A stretch of 64,000 bases of DNA from Gemmatimonadaceae bacterium (GCA_035533755.1 DATLTC010000077.1:1-64000); one strand, 5' to 3'; positions 27,810 to 37,190 are shown, counted from the stretch's first letter. Notes: generated by a model from the sequence alone, not told the origin. Numbers and translations are program-made.

Positions 27810-28799
27810 AATCAGCATTCCCGCCAGCTCCGCGGCATTCGTGGTGCCATAATTGGCATAGCAATTATTGAATACCAGGTGGATCTCCTCGGCGCGGTCG
27901 GCAAGCTCGGCGATGCGGGGAAGCCATTCGTCCAACTGCGCGGCGTCGTAGAGGTAGCGGAAGCGTTCGCTGACCTTGGCCACCGGACCTTCCCAGAATG
28001 CGGCGCGGCGGCCGTGGAAGCGCACGATGGCGAGGCGGTTGGTGACGGCGGTCGCCGGCGGCACGCTGCTCTCGAGTCCCTGCGGCTCGTCCACGCACAC
28101 GTATGCCAAGCCGTTCCGCTGGAGCAGGGCGAGCGTGCGGTCGCGCGTGCCGTCGGCGAGCCAGTCGCGATGGCGGAACTCGACGGCCGCCGGGCGATCG
28201 CCGAGCCGGCGTCGGGCATCCTCGATGAGCGCGGCGCTGGCGCGCGAGGGGCGCACCCAGCGCGGATACTGCAGCAGGATGGCCCCCAACTTTCCGGCGG
28301 ACCGGAGGGGCTCGAGGGCATCCAGAAACATGGTCCACGCCAGGTCGAGCAATTCGGGTGGAAGATCCTTGGCGTACAGGCGCGATTTCTCGCGTACCGA
28401 ACCGGGCAGCGCCTCGCGGATCGCGTTGGGCAGGCGCGACGTCTCGGTGGGCTGGCCGGTCATGAGGGCGTGCGCCTTGATATTGAACAGGAAATGCTCG
28501 GGGGTGCGCTCGGCCCAGATGGCGCCCATGCGCCGGGCGGGGATCGCGTAGTAGGTGGAATCGACTTCGACGAGCGGGAAGCGCGAGGCGTAGTAGCGGA
28601 GCCGCGCTTCGGGCGTGGCGACGCCGTCGGGATAGAAGACGCCGGGCGCGACCATGGTGGGGTCGGTCCAACTGGCGGTGCCGATGCGGATGTGGGCGTC
28701 GTGCGCGGCGCGCAGCACCGGAATCTCGCCGGCGCCGGCGGCCTCACTCCGGCGCATCGCTTCGGCCGCGCCGGGATCGTGCGACGGTTCGTCGCTCAT
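27786..28799 (-). CDS. DUF72 (YecE-like) protein
   Basis: The 337-residue protein opens its domain with IRIGTASWTDPTM and continues with LRYYASRFPLVEVDSTYYAIP, FLFNIKAHALMT, LGAILLQYPRW, AVEFRHRDWL and a VCVDEPQG segment. These are marks of the DUF72 TIM-barrel-like family. The conserved acidic and aromatic residues point to an enzyme, but its reaction is unknown. It is the last gene of a minus-strand operon with two antiporters, overlapping the previous one by 4 bases. Its C-terminal residues LIDGRTVGE are encoded by the inserted repeat element. Confidence 0.85.
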   Translation of the reverse strand: MSDEPSHDPGAAEAMRRSEAAGAGEIPVLRAAHDAHIRIGTASWTDPTMVAPGVFYPDGVATPEARLRYYASRFPLVEVDSTYYAIPARRMGAIWAERTPEHFLFNIKAHALMTGQPTETSRLPNAIREALPGSVREKSRLYAKDLPPELLDLAWTMFLDALEPLRSAGKLGAILLQYPRWVRPSRASAALIEDARRRLGDRPAAVEFRHRDWLADGTRDRTLALLQRNGLAYVCVDEPQGLESSVPPATAVTNRLAIVRFHGRRAAFWEGPVAKVSERFRYLYDAAQLDEWLPRIAELADRAEEIHLVFNNCYANYGTTNAAELAGMLIDGRTVGE

Positions 28800-30163
28800 T
28801 CCGACGTGGCGCTGCTCGCTGTGGCTACGGCGGGCACGGCGAGTGGCGCATCGGGAGCATTCGCCGCGTCGGCGCGGGGCTCCATCTCGCCGGCGCGGCT
28901 CAGCGCCCGCCGGAAGAGGATCGGTCCCAGCGTCTCATTCACGGCGATGACCCCGATCACGGTGGACTGCATCGCGAGACCGACGTCCGGGAAGCGGTCG
29001 GCGACCAGCGTCGCCAGTCCGAGCGCCACGCCGGCCTGCGACACCAGCCCCATCCAGCCGTAGCGCCGCACCGGCTCCTCGGCCCCGGCCCACTGGGCGC
29101 CCAGTCCGGCGCCGATCACGATCCCGACGAGCCGTACCGCCGAGAGCACGAGAATGACGACGGCGAGCGGTGCCGCTTCACGAAGCTGCAGGTCGGCGCC
29201 GGCGAGCGCGAAGAAGATCACGAACACGGGATTGGCGGTCTGATGGAGGGCGTGCACGAGCGGTTCGGCGCGAACCGGCGCGACGTTCTCGATCAGGAAG
29301 CCGGCCACGACCAGGGTGAGCAGCAGCTCGAAGTCGAGCGCGCTGACGAGCGCGGCGGTGGCGAAGACCATCACCACGGCGAAGACCACGATCTCCCGCT
29401 TCACAAAACGCAGATAGAGCGTGAACAGCACACTGATCAACGCGCCGACGAGGAACGACCCGCTGATTTCCCAGACCAGGCCGCGGAGGATCGTCCACGC
29501 GTGGACCTGGCCGGCGGTGAAGCCGGCCTGGGCGAGACTGAGCGCGATGGTGAACAGGAAGATCACCACGACGTCGGCCACGAGCACCACCCCGAGCGTG
29601 GTCCGGGCGACGGGGCCGTTGGCCCTGGTCTCTCGCAACAGGGCGATGGTGACGATGGGGGAGTTGACGGTGAGCAGCGTGGCGAAGAGGAACGCGATGA
29701 GGAGCGTCTGGCGCGTGTCCAGGCCCGCGACGAACGGAACGAAGTCGCGACCGATCACCACCGCGGCGACGATCAACCCGAGCACGACCACGGTCTGCGT
29801 GCCCAGGATGGCGAGGATCTGTTTCCAGCGGTCGCGGATGTCGCTGAGCCGGAGTTCCGCGCCGGCGAGCAGACCGATGAGCCCGAGCGCCAGCCGGTTG
29901 GTCATCGAGAGGTCGCTCACCACCGAGGCGGGCACGAGCCCGCCGACCGACGGGCCGAGGGCCACGCCCGCCAGGAGGTACCCCAGGATTCTGGGCAGCC
30001 CCATCTCGTGCGCGAGGAGCCCGAGAGAATCGGCGGTGAGCAGCAGGAGGCCGAACATGAACAGCGAACGCGGCGCGATCACGCCCTCGGTGGGCACGCG
30101 GAGCGGTTCCATGAGCACCGCCCCGCCGATCAGCAGCAGGATGACCAGGATGCGGCGGATCAC
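28796..30163 (-). CDS. Cation/proton antiporter (CPA family), second of a pair
   Basis: The 455-residue protein has about 12 transmembrane helices. The family features are HEMGLPRILGYLLAGVALGP in an early helix, the discontinuous-helix region FLFATLLTVNSPIVTIALL, and an acidic residue in VVLVADVVVIF. The C terminus is a short Ala/Pro tail without a TrkA/RCK domain. It starts at a GTG that overlaps the stop of the upstream antiporter by 4 bases and ends in a 4-base overlap with DUF72. It presumably exchanges Na+ or K+ for H+; the ion is not defined. Confidence 0.85.
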   Translation of the reverse strand: MIRRILVILLLIGGAVLMEPLRVPTEGVIAPRSLFMFGLLLLTADSLGLLAHEMGLPRILGYLLAGVALGPSVGGLVPASVVSDLSMTNRLALGLIGLLAGAELRLSDIRDRWKQILAILGTQTVVVLGLIVAAVVIGRDFVPFVAGLDTRQTLLIAFLFATLLTVNSPIVTIALLRETRANGPVARTTLGVVLVADVVVIFLFTIALSLAQAGFTAGQVHAWTILRGLVWEISGSFLVGALISVLFTLYLRFVKREIVVFAVVMVFATAALVSALDFELLLTLVVAGFLIENVAPVRAEPLVHALHQTANPVFVIFFALAGADLQLREAAPLAVVILVLSAVRLVGIVIGAGLGAQWAGAEEPVRRYGWMGLVSQAGVALGLATLVADRFPDVGLAMQSTVIGVIAVNETLGPILFRRALSRAGEMEPRADAANAPDAPLAVPAVATASSATSE

Positions 30164-31410
30164 GTGACGGGCTCGTTGTCGGGCACGGGCTGGGCGGGCG
30201 TGGCGAATGGCGGACGTTCGATGAACCGGGCCGTCTCACTGGCGGCGATTCCCTCGAACACCAGCACGGACAGCAGCGCCGCGGTGAGCACCAGATTGGG
30301 GCGGAACGAGGGATATACCTGGCCGTAATTGAGCGCCAGAGCGACGCCGATGGCCCCCTGCGCGAGCAGCGCCCTGCCGAGCGCCGGGGCGCGGACGGCG
30401 CGATCGGCGGCCCACCGTCCCGCCACCCATCCGCCGACGTAGCGGGCCACCAGACGCACGCCGATGAACGCCGGGGCGAGGAACAACAGTCGCGGATCGG
30501 GCGCGGTCCACATGGCGCCGGCGAAGATGAGCAATGCGAGATACACCGGGCGTTCCGTGCTGAGCAGCAGTTGGCGCACATCCTCGTGGGCGCGTCCCGT
30601 ATTGACGAGCACGAACCCGAGGATCATGCTCGTGTAGATCGGCGACAGATTCAGATAGTACGACGCACCGCTCGCGATCACGATCACCGCCGAGAGCGCG
30701 ACGAACAGCTGGCTGCGATCGTCGGGGTTGCCGGTGGAGGGCGCCCGCCCCAGGAACAGGTGAAACAGGACGCCGCTCACGACGCCGACGGCGATGTTGA
30801 TGACGGCCCATTCGGTGGCGGTCGGCGGACGGATGTAGGGGGCCACCGCGCCCTGGTGAAATACCGCCAGCACGAGTCCGAACGTGACGATGCCTACCAG
30901 GCCGTCGATTCGCGCCGTGAATTGCAGGACGGGCATCAGCGGATGGCCGGCCCACCTGGGTTGACTGGCGAACGCATCGATGGCCGCGGGCGCGCTGAGC
31001 GCGGCGATGGCGCTGAGGGTGGAGGCCAGCAGGGCCGCGGGTGCGATGGGCAGTCCCGCCAGATAGTGCAGCGCGGTGTACAGGAGTCCGAACGCGATCG
31101 CCAACGTGGTGATCGCCTCCGCGAACGCCGTGCGCGGCACGCCTTCCTCGAGCTTCATCAACTCCGGCAGCCGGAAGTAGGTGCCGAGCGACATGCCGAG
31201 CCAGCCCATGGCCAGACTGGCGATCGGGGTCAGACTCCGAACGGCCGTATCGCTGAGCAGTCCGGAGACCTTGGGTCCGAGCAGGAATCCGAGGATGACG
31301 TACTCCGCACCACCGGCGTATCCGAAGCGGACGCGCAGACGGTCGAACACGAAATACGCCAGGACGTATCCGACGCTCAGGACGGCGAGCGCGGCCAGCG
31401 TTGTTTGCAC
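30160..31410 (-). CDS. Cation/proton antiporter-like membrane protein, first of a pair
   Basis: The 416-residue protein with about 12 transmembrane helices resembles the CPA fold: YVILGFLLGPKVSGLL, SAIAALSAPAAIDAF in the crossing-helix region, and FTARIDGLVGIVTFG with a buried acidic residue. It is more divergent than the next protein. The GTG start at 31410 is preceded by GGAGG. The two genes are different in sequence but similar in size and topology, and they are translationally coupled. That suggests the two chains work together. Confidence 0.75.
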   Translation of the reverse strand: MQTTLAALAVLSVGYVLAYFVFDRLRVRFGYAGGAEYVILGFLLGPKVSGLLSDTAVRSLTPIASLAMGWLGMSLGTYFRLPELMKLEEGVPRTAFAEAITTLAIAFGLLYTALHYLAGLPIAPAALLASTLSAIAALSAPAAIDAFASQPRWAGHPLMPVLQFTARIDGLVGIVTFGLVLAVFHQGAVAPYIRPPTATEWAVINIAVGVVSGVLFHLFLGRAPSTGNPDDRSQLFVALSAVIVIASGASYYLNLSPIYTSMILGFVLVNTGRAHEDVRQLLLSTERPVYLALLIFAGAMWTAPDPRLLFLAPAFIGVRLVARYVGGWVAGRWAADRAVRAPALGRALLAQGAIGVALALNYGQVYPSFRPNLVLTAALLSVLVFEGIAASETARFIERPPFATPAQPVPDNEPVT

Positions 31411-31540
31411 GCGGACGCCTCCGATTCATCGTGCACGGATTTTGTCAGACTAACCCCCGCCAAGTCCGGCGGCAACCGGCTCGCCGGGGGCCGCGAGCGG
31501 ATCAGGCGTGGCGAGCGCGGCGAATACTCTCGAGAACCGG

Positions 31541-32623
31541 CTACTTGCGCGCCGCCAGCCGCTCGCGTTCGAGCAGCTTGGCCTTCACGTCGGCGCCCCA
31601 ACGATAGCCGCCCAGTTCGCCGGAACTCTTCACCACGCGGTGGCACGGTACGGCGACCGCGACGGGATTCCGCGCGCATGCGCTGGCCACGGCGCGCACC
31701 GCGTTGGGGTTGCCGATGCTGCGCGCCACCTGGGCGTATGACCGGGTCTCGCCGAGTGGGATGCGCTGCAGGGCCTTCCATACCTTCCATTGAAACGCAG
31801 TGCCCTGAACGTCGAGTGGAACCGCGTGTGCGGCCGGCCGGCCGCGAGCCTGGTCGACGATCGTCGTCACCCACGCGTTGGCGCCGGCATGGATTCGCGC
31901 GATGACGGCGTTCGAGAAGTCGGCGCGCAGCACGCGTTCGAGCGCGTCGTCACTGGCGCCCAGCTCCACGGCGCACACGCCTTCGTCGGTGAAGGCGACG
32001 AGCAGCCGTCCCAGTGGCACGGCGACCGTGGTGAATCGGATCTGGCGGCCGGTGGCCTTGCGCCGGAACACGGCGGGGGTCATGCCAGCGCGGACTTCAC
32101 GGCGGCCGTACACGCGGCTGCTCGATCCATAACCGGCTTCATAGGTGGCGCGACTCACGGTATCTCCGGCGCGGAGCCGCTCCACGAAGCGGCGTTTGCG
32201 CAACGCGTCCTGGTATTCGCGCGGCGAGATGCCGACGGTCTGTTTGAAGCCGCGTTGCAGGTGAGAAGGACTGAGCGCGGTCTCCACGGCGAGTTCGCCG
32301 AGCGTGACGCGGCGATCGGCGTGGGCCTCGAGGTATGCGATGGCGCGCGCGATCGCGGCCTGCATGCGCGATGGCTGCTCCGAGCCAGGCCGGCAGCGCT
32401 TGCAGGGACGAAAGCCGGCGGTGCGCGCGGACTCGGCGTCGGCGAAGAACCGCACGCGATCTCGCCGCGGCTGCCGCGATGGGCACGACGGCCGGCAGAA
32501 CACGCCGGTGGACGAGACGCCGTACACGAAACGGCCGTCGAAGCGCGTGTCGCGCTCGACGACGGCGCGCCACGCGGTGGCGGCGGATGGGATGCGGGGG
32601 GCGGAGGGCGGCGTTCTGGTCAC
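31541..32623 (-). CDS. ada: Bifunctional Ada regulator/O6-alkylguanine-DNA methyltransferase
   Basis: With a GTG start at 32623 the protein has 360 residues. The N-terminal zinc domain has C43 (methyl acceptor equivalent), C47, C74 and C77. It is followed by an AraC-type helix-turn-helix (ITLGELA-like VTLGELAVETALSPSHLQRGFK), the RNase-H-like fold and the MGMT domain with PCHRVV as active site. It repairs methyl phosphotriesters and O6-methylguanine and activates its own transcription when methylated. No ATG fits the family start. The region 31411-31540 downstream holds no gene and no clear terminator. The upstream PntB-like gene is 64 bases away on the same strand. Confidence 0.92.
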   Translation of the reverse strand: MTRTPPSAPRIPSAATAWRAVVERDTRFDGRFVYGVSSTGVFCRPSCPSRQPRRDRVRFFADAESARTAGFRPCKRCRPGSEQPSRMQAAIARAIAYLEAHADRRVTLGELAVETALSPSHLQRGFKQTVGISPREYQDALRKRRFVERLRAGDTVSRATYEAGYGSSSRVYGRREVRAGMTPAVFRRKATGRQIRFTTVAVPLGRLLVAFTDEGVCAVELGASDDALERVLRADFSNAVIARIHAGANAWVTTIVDQARGRPAAHAVPLDVQGTAFQWKVWKALQRIPLGETRSYAQVARSIGNPNAVRAVASACARNPVAVAVPCHRVVKSSGELGGYRWGADVKAKLLERERLAARK

Positions 32624-32687
32624 GCGACTGAAACTAGGGCGCCGGGCGGGGCGCGCTATCCGAAGCTTGCGCGCCAATCGAATCGTC

Positions 32688-33227
32688 CTACGGTCTGCGC
32701 ACGAGCAGCCACACGATGAACCCCGACAATCCGGCGAGCAAGCCGACGAGGATCAGGATGCCGTCGGTGATCGCGAATCCGGCGGCGCACGCGGCGAGCC
32801 CGGAACATGCGTTGAGCAGCGCTACGGCTCCCGGCGCTTCCGCGCGGTCGATCGGGATCAGGAGCAGGATGCCGAATACGAAGGCGAGGGCAATGGTCGT
32901 GTAGAACACCCACGCGGTGGGCGGATAGACGATCAGGTATACGAGCATCCCGAGGATGAACGCGCCGAGCGACCCGGTGATGAACTCCCGGCGGCGGTAC
33001 GCGACGGGTCCCGACGTGACCCGTGCGCGGAGTTTCCCGATGGCGACGAGGGTGCCTGCGACGGTCACGGTGCCGAGCAGGACCTCGAAGCCGATGGCGG
33101 CCATCTCGACGCGCGAGATGAACTGGCCCGACGTGATGTCGGCGTGGTATCCGATGAGGCCGTCGAGCGCCCTGGCAAAGGCGATCAACGTGAGCGCGAG
33201 GGCGATTCGCCGCGGTGTGGACGTCAT
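32688..33227 (-). CDS. Stand-alone PntB-like membrane-domain protein
   Basis: The 179-residue protein has about five hydrophobic helices. It aligns by eye with the membrane part of transhydrogenase subunit beta: VEMAAIGFEVLLGTVTVAGT-LVAIGKL against the PntB segment AVIGSVSFSGSLVAWAKL, and AVALLNACSGLAACAAGF against PVVISLYNALTGLAVGLDGF. The C-terminal NADP(H)-binding domain III and the first helices are missing. It is divergent from the real pnt operon, 498 bases away. It cannot transfer hydride on its own, so it may be a proton-channel relic, a regulator or an accessory chain. The ATG at 33227 is chosen because it places the first helix correctly. Confidence 0.6.
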   Translation of the reverse strand: MTSTPRRIALALTLIAFARALDGLIGYHADITSGQFISRVEMAAIGFEVLLGTVTVAGTLVAIGKLRARVTSGPVAYRRREFITGSLGAFILGMLVYLIVYPPTAWVFYTTIALAFVFGILLLIPIDRAEAPGAVALLNACSGLAACAAGFAITDGILILVGLLAGLSGFIVWLLVRRP

Positions 33228-33725
33228 CGATGTCGCATGAGCTGAAGGAGACGGGCGGAAGGAATCCCACGGCGAGTCGCACCGCTGCAAACTCGACACA
33301 CGCGATGTCGGGCGCCAGATCCGCGCGATGCTGGGCGCGCCGCGGTATGTGGCGCGCGGATCGGACGCAAGCAGGGAATCGGAGGAATTCCGTCGTCTTC
33401 GGTCCGACGATTTCTTCGGTTTTCGCCGACAGTGGGTGGCGGGATGTGCTGCTTGATCAGGAACTCCCTATTGGCGGGTGCATCATGTTATAGTTCGTGC
33501 GCCTACCCGTCCTGCCGCCGGTACCCTCGGCGGTGCTCAACGCGAGATGACGGTGGTCTGTCGCCGGCTCCGGCCGGTTGTGCCCGGAGCCGATCCAGGT
33601 CCGGGGCTCTGCCGACGGGCGTGGGCAGTCGGTGTCTTCCAGCCTGGTTGGCGGGGGACGAGGCGAGCGGCGCGGCCGGCGAAGGACCGGCCATGCCCAC
33701 CAGCACCGGATCGATGGAGCGTTTG
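33228..33725. promoter_or_regulatory. 498-base region upstream of pntA
   Basis: This divergent region has no credible gene. A TATAGT box on the plus strand (33489-33494) in an AT-richer patch is a possible -10 element for the pnt operon, without a good -35 box. If used, it gives a leader of about 225 bases. The leader contains a 9-bp hairpin (33565-33573 with 33584-33592) and a GGCCGG/CCGGCC stem close to the start. GGAG before 33726 is the ribosome binding site. Confidence 0.4.
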
Positions 33726-34853
33726 ATGTCACTGAAAGTCGCGGTACTGAAAGAGACCCGGGCCGGCGAGCGGCGTGTGGCCATGGTGCCGGCCGTCGTC
33801 GACAAGCTGGTGAAGCTCGGCGCCGAGGTTCGGTTGCAGGCCGACGCGGGCGCGGCGGTGAGCCTGCCGGACAACGCCTACCGGAACGTCACCATCGCCA
33901 CGGATGTGTCGAGCCTGGTCGGTGATGCGGACCTCGTGCTGGCCGTGCAGCCGCCGTCGCTCGAGGTCGCGCGCGCGATGAAGGAAGGCGCCGTCCTGAT
34001 CTCGTTCGTGTACGCCCACCGGGAGCCCGAGCTCGTGAAGCTGCTCCGCGACCGGCGGATCACCTGCTTCGCCATGGAGCTGGTGCCGCGGATCACGCGC
34101 GCGCAGGCGATGGACGCGCTGTCGAGCCAGGCGGCGCTGGCCGGATATTACGCCGTGCTCCTGGCCGGCACCGAACTTCCGCGCATTTTGCCGCGAATGA
34201 CGACGGCCACCGGCGCGTTGCGGCCGGCGACCGTGCTCGTGATCGGGCTGGGCGTGGCCGGGCTGCAGTCGATCGCGACCGCGCGGCGCCTGGGCGCGGT
34301 GGTCGAGGGGTACGACGTGCGGCCCGAGACGCGCGAAGAGGCGGCGTCGCTGGGCGCGAAGTTCGTGGACACCGGCGTGGACGCGCGCGGCGAAGGCGGC
34401 TATGCGCGCGAGCTGACGGCGGAGGAGAAGGAGAAGGTGGCGGCGGCGCTGACGCGGCACATCCAGCAAGCGGACGTGGTGATCACCACCGCCGCGGTGC
34501 CGGGCCGGCCCGCGCCGAAGCTCATCAGCAAGGCGCAGGTGGACGGCATGAAGAACGGCGCGGTGATCATCGATCTGGCGGCCGAGGGTGGCGGAAACTG
34601 CGAATACACGAAACCGGGCGAGACGATCCGGATCGGACAGATCACGATCGCCGCACCGCTGAACGTGCCGTCGCTGCTCGGGGAACACGCGAGCGAACTC
34701 TACGCCAAGAACGTGCTGAACCTCCTGGAGTTGCTGGTCAAGGACCAGGCGCTCGCGCCGGATTGGGAGGATGAGGTCGTGGCGAAGACGGCGTTGACGC
34801 ATGCGGGCAAGATCACGAACGAAGCGGCCCGAGCGGCCGTGGAATCGGCTTAG
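33726..34853 (+). CDS. pntA: NAD(P) transhydrogenase subunit alpha, NAD-binding part
   Basis: The 375-residue protein is domain I, which binds NAD(H). It shows LKVAVLKETRAGERRVAMVP at the start, ATVLVIGLGVAGLQSIATAR as the dinucleotide fold, the VEGYDVRPETREEAASLGAK segment and ITTAAVPGRPAPKLI. The mobile-loop region has AAEGGGNCEYTKPGE. It is soluble and docks on the membrane subunits. It is one of three genes (split alpha subunit, as in Rhodospirillum), followed at 17 bases by the small membrane alpha subunit. The ATG at 33726 has GGAG upstream. Confidence 0.95.
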   Translation: MSLKVAVLKETRAGERRVAMVPAVVDKLVKLGAEVRLQADAGAAVSLPDNAYRNVTIATDVSSLVGDADLVLAVQPPSLEVARAMKEGAVLISFVYAHREPELVKLLRDRRITCFAMELVPRITRAQAMDALSSQAALAGYYAVLLAGTELPRILPRMTTATGALRPATVLVIGLGVAGLQSIATARRLGAVVEGYDVRPETREEAASLGAKFVDTGVDARGEGGYARELTAEEKEKVAAALTRHIQQADVVITTAAVPGRPAPKLISKAQVDGMKNGAVIIDLAAEGGGNCEYTKPGETIRIGQITIAAPLNVPSLLGEHASELYAKNVLNLLELLVKDQALAPDWEDEVVAKTALTHAGKITNEAARAAVESA

Positions 34854-34870
34854 CGCACGGAGACAGCTTC

Positions 34871-35179
34871 ATGAACGTGGAAACGGGGATCGTCGGGTTC
34901 GTCGCGCTGTACATCTTCATGCTCGCGGCATTCACCGGCTACGAGGTGATCGGGAAGGTGCCGGCCATCCTGCACACGCCGCTGATGTCGGGTTCCAACT
35001 TCGTGCACGGCATCGTCGTGGTGGGCGCGATGTATGCCCTGCTCAACGCCAGTTCGACGCCAGAACAGGTGATCGGATTCATCGGCGTGTTCCTCGGAGC
35101 GGCCAACGCGGCCGGGGGCTACGTGGTGACGGAGCGCATGCTGGAGATGTTCAAGTCCAGCGGTCCCGCCAAACACTAA
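34871..35179 (+). CDS. NAD(P) transhydrogenase subunit alpha, membrane part
   Basis: The 102-residue protein has three transmembrane helices (about 8-26, 42-58, 68-88). The family segments VALYIFMLAAFTGYEVIGKVP, LHTPLMSGSNFVHGIVVVGAM and FLGAANAAGGYVVTERMLEMF are clear. It forms part of the proton channel (domain II) with PntB. GGAG precedes the ATG, and the pntB gene starts 10 bases after its stop. Confidence 0.95.
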   Translation: MNVETGIVGFVALYIFMLAAFTGYEVIGKVPAILHTPLMSGSNFVHGIVVVGAMYALLNASSTPEQVIGFIGVFLGAANAAGGYVVTERMLEMFKSSGPAKH

Positions 35180-35189
35180 GGACGCGACC

Positions 35190-36626
35190 ATGAACCCAGT
35201 CTGGATCATCCAAGCGACCGACTTCCTGGCCGCGTTCCTGTTCATCTACGGCCTCAAGCGGATGTCGTCGCCGGTGACGGCGCGATCGGGCATTCGCGTG
35301 GCCGGCTACGGCATGCTGCTCGCGACGCTGGCCGGCTTCCTCTACGTGTTCGGCATCAGCGACGCGGCGGCGCCGCACCTGGCGGCGAACCTCGGGCTGA
35401 CGCTGCTGGCGCTGCTGGTGGGCGTGGGTTGGGCATGGCGCAGCGGCAAGCGCGTGGCCCTCACGGACATGCCGCAGATGGTGGCGCTCTACAACGGCAT
35501 GGGCGGCGGCGCGGCGGGCGCGATCGCGGCCGTGGAACTGCTCCGCGGCAGACCCGACAGCGCCACGCACCTGGCGGTCACGCTCGTGGGCGCCGTGATC
35601 GGGTCGGTGTCGTTCTCGGGGTCGCTCGTGGCATGGGCCAAGCTCGACGGACGCATCAACAAGCCGTGGCGCGTGAACGGCCAGCACCTGTACAACGCCT
35701 TCGCACTGCTGGTCACGCTGGGCGTGGGCATCGCGGTGGCCGTCGGCGTGGCGGGTGTGCCGACGCACGTGCTGATCGCCGTCTTCTTCGGCCTGGCGCT
35801 GCTCTACGGGGTGATGGCGACGATGCCGATCGGCGGCGCCGACATGCCGGTGGTGATCTCACTCTACAACGCGCTGACGGGCCTGGCCGTGGGGCTCGAC
35901 GGCTTCGTGCTGCAGAGCCCCGCGCTGATGATCGCCGGCATGGTGGTGGGATCGGCCGGCACGCTGCTGACGCTGCTGATGGCGCGGGCGATGAACCGCT
36001 CGGTGAGCAACGTGCTGTTCAGCAACTTCGGCGACGTCAGCCTGGAGCATCACGGCGAGATCAAGGGGCGGATGAAGCCGGTGGAAGCGAGCGACGCCGG
36101 CGTGGCCATGCGGTACGCGGGCAAGGTGATCATCGTGCCGGGCTATGGCCTGGCGGCGGCGCAGGCGCAACAGAAGTTGTATGAGTTCGTGAAGGCGCTG
36201 CAGGCCGCCGGCGTCGAGGTGAAGTTCGCCATCCACCCGGTGGCGGGCCGCATGCCGGGCCACATGGACGTTCTGCTGGCCGAGGCGGGCGTGCCGTATG
36301 ATCTCATCGCCGAGCTCGACGAAGTGAACGATGAGTTCTCCAGCACGGATGTGGCGTTGGTCATCGGCGCGAACGACGTCGTGAATCCGGCGGCGCGCAC
36401 GGACAAGACGTCGCCCATCTACGGGATGCCGATCCTCAACGTCGATTACGCCCACCAGGTCTACGTGATCAAGCGCGGCCAGGGCAAGGGCTACGCCGGG
36501 GTGGAGAACGAACTGTTCTACGCCGATAACTGCAACATGATCTATGGCGACGCCCGCGCGGTGCTGGTGAAGATGCTCCAGGCGGTGAAGGATCTGGGCG
36601 AGGAAGGCGCGGAGTCGGCGGCGTAG
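35190..36626 (+). CDS. pntB: NAD(P) transhydrogenase subunit beta
   Basis: The 478-residue protein has about nine transmembrane helices (1-270), including LTDMPQMVALYNGMGGGAAG and IGGADMPVVISLYNALTGLA. The NADP(H)-binding domain III follows at about 300-470 (IIVPGYGLAAAQAQQKL, KFAIHPVAGRMPGHMDVLLAEA, DVALVIGANDVVNPAARTDK, and the YAGVENELFY loop). With the two preceding genes it couples proton flow to hydride transfer from NADH to NADP+. AAGGA lies 8 bases upstream of the start. Confidence 0.97.
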   Translation: MNPVWIIQATDFLAAFLFIYGLKRMSSPVTARSGIRVAGYGMLLATLAGFLYVFGISDAAAPHLAANLGLTLLALLVGVGWAWRSGKRVALTDMPQMVALYNGMGGGAAGAIAAVELLRGRPDSATHLAVTLVGAVIGSVSFSGSLVAWAKLDGRINKPWRVNGQHLYNAFALLVTLGVGIAVAVGVAGVPTHVLIAVFFGLALLYGVMATMPIGGADMPVVISLYNALTGLAVGLDGFVLQSPALMIAGMVVGSAGTLLTLLMARAMNRSVSNVLFSNFGDVSLEHHGEIKGRMKPVEASDAGVAMRYAGKVIIVPGYGLAAAQAQQKLYEFVKALQAAGVEVKFAIHPVAGRMPGHMDVLLAEAGVPYDLIAELDEVNDEFSSTDVALVIGANDVVNPAARTDKTSPIYGMPILNVDYAHQVYVIKRGQGKGYAGVENELFYADNCNMIYGDARAVLVKMLQAVKDLGEEGAESAA

Positions 36627-36651
36627 CAGCGCCGCCCGCGCGGCACTGACC

Positions 36652-37182
36652 TCAGGCCCAGCCCATCCGCTCGCGGAGAGCGGTGATGTGCGCCACGTGA
36701 TGGCGCCCGTGCCAGGCGTAGAGCGCGACCATCGTGTCGAGGGACATCGGCGCACCCGGACGTTCGGGGTGCACGAGCGTGCGCGCGAACTCGGCCGGCG
36801 TCATGGCGCGCAGCAGCGACACCCACCGCGCATGCAGCGCCTCGAGCAGCGCCAGCGACTCGGCGACGAGTGGTCCCTTGGCATCGGGCAACTCGGCCCA
36901 GCGAGCCTCGTCGTACGGCTTGATGGTGGGCTGCTCCTCGGTGAGCGCCAGCCGGAACCGCACGTACGAGTTGAGATGGCTGTCCGGGACGTGGTGCACG
37001 ACCTGCCGCACCGTCCAGCCTTCGGGGCGATACGGTGTATCGAGCTGGGTGCCGGACAGGCCTCGGACGGCGGCGCGGAGGGCGGCCGGCGTCGCGGCGA
37101 TGGTGTCGATCAGCGCGCTGCGCTCCGGCGGGGTGAGTTGCGCGGGGCGTTCGAACCGTCCAATCGGGTAGCGGAGATCCAT
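36652..37182 (-). CDS. DinB/YfiT-family putative metal-dependent transferase
   Basis: The 176-residue four-helix-bundle protein shows the family features GWTVRQVVHHVPDSHLNSYVR and the C-terminal metal-ligand pair WHGRHHVAHI. The pattern H...HxxxH forms a nickel or zinc site in YfiT-like proteins. Relatives include bacillithiol S-transferases and hydrolases; which thiol or substrate applies here is unknown. It converges on pntB, with 25 bases between the stops. Confidence 0.85.
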   Translation of the reverse strand: MDLRYPIGRFERPAQLTPPERSALIDTIAATPAALRAAVRGLSGTQLDTPYRPEGWTVRQVVHHVPDSHLNSYVRFRLALTEEQPTIKPYDEARWAELPDAKGPLVAESLALLEALHARWVSLLRAMTPAEFARTLVHPERPGAPMSLDTMVALYAWHGRHHVAHITALRERMGWA

Positions 37183-37190
37183 GGAATGCC

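Noticed and set aside
32624-32677. TTG start at 32677 for ada
   Set aside because: It would add an Arg-rich extension not seen in Ada proteins. The GTG at 32623 fits the family start.
33432-33725. N-terminal extension of pntA from an upstream ATG
   Set aside because: The extension has no homology. The ATG at 33726 has a ribosome binding site and begins the conserved LKVAVLKE segment.
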